From Deltaproteobacteria bacterium (GTDB lineage: Bacteria > Desulfobacterota > Binatia > UBA12015): a DNA stretch of 43,417 nucleotides. Shown here in pieces: positions 43,264-43,417 of the stretch. The stretch's first letter is position 1. Each line of letters starts with the position of its first letter. The notes under the pieces were generated by a model. It searched no databases and was not told the DNA's origin. It saw nothing but the letters and a program-made list of their open reading frames with translations. The position numbers and the translations under genes were made by a program. The DNA lies in contig VGTK01000024.1 in NCBI GenBank assembly GCA_016874715.1, positions 1 to 43,417 of the forward strand, given 5' to 3'.

Positions 43264-43417
43264 CGCCGCCGGCGTCAGACGCGCTCTCCGCGCCGCAGGC
43301 GTCAGACGCGCTCTCCGCGCCGCAGGCGTCAGACGCGCTCTCCGCGCCGCAGGCGTCAGACGCGACTCCGCGCCGCAGGCGTCAGACGCGACTCCGCGCC
43401 GCAGGCGTCAGACGCGA
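43264..43417. repeat. 27/26-bp tandem array at the right window edge
   Basis: Three 27-bp units (43264, 43291, 43318) are followed by two 26-bp units (43345, 43371) and a partial unit from 43397 to the last base. Each unit contains the small palindrome GCGTCAGACGC and, on the minus strand, a TGA after GTC. The array continues past the window. Confidence 0.92.

Overview
The window is very GC-rich DNA with short gaps between genes, good Shine-Dalgarno motifs at many starts, and roughly 32 protein genes plus several broken ones. I saw no rRNA, tRNA, CRISPR array or insertion sequence. Secreted proteins with helical cysteine-rich modules, lipoproteins, a type IV pilin, WS/DGAT and an oversized biotin carboxylase suggest a free-living, diderm, deltaproteobacterium-like soil or water bacterium. 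The cysteine modules recall Binatota/Binatia-type genomes, but that placement is inference. Both window ends lie inside tandem repeats, as expected for a metagenome contig that broke at repeats.

Layout. 1-1.3 kb: the start of a secreted protein whose 3' part has become a 30-bp coding repeat, and a DUF1566 gene without a proper start. 1.6-7.5 kb: an acyl-CoA carboxylase pair (carboxyltransferase, then a 915-residue biotin carboxylase with its own biotinyl domain) followed by a membrane-anchored sulfatase-fold hydrolase. 7.7-9.6 kb: a secreted beta-propeller and a type IV pilin facing each other across a GC-rich repeat. 9.9-12.3 kb: an arsenic island, with arsI divergent from arsR-acr3-arsC over a shared operator region. 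12.3-15.5 kb: a fumarylacetoacetase-family lipoprotein divergent from a secreted Cys/His protein. 15.6-16.3 kb: a Doc toxin-antitoxin pair. 16.4-19.3 kb: a lipoprotein alpha/beta hydrolase, a small membrane protein, an AAA/DUF4143 ATPase and a P450 remnant. 19.3-25.7 kb: a trypsin-like protease with two six-cysteine modules, a frameshifted sensor kinase, and a subtilisin gene broken by an amber codon and a one-base deletion. 26-28.6 kb: a small secreted protein, an L,D-transpeptidase-like protein with Sel1-like repeats, and vapBC. 28.8-31.5 kb: a WS/DGAT preceded by 17 G residues, and two small secreted proteins. 31.7-43.2 kb: GH38, an RND/MMPL transporter with a cyclic-nucleotide-binding-like tail, two methyltransferases (the first with an in-frame amber), GH10, a PhyH-type dioxygenase and GH4.

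Functions that clearly belong together are arsenic detoxification (uptake-independent export, arsenate reduction, organoarsenical cleavage), acyl-CoA carboxylation, and two toxin-antitoxin pairs. The three glycoside hydrolases are scattered and are not a polysaccharide-utilisation locus.

The least expected patterns are: (i) short tandem arrays that begin at the 3' ends of genes; (ii) at least five disrupted genes in 43 kb, two by in-frame TAG, although TAG also ends several intact genes; (iii) the G17 tract beside a start codon; (iv) the RND-sensor fusion; and (v) the duplicated six-cysteine module.
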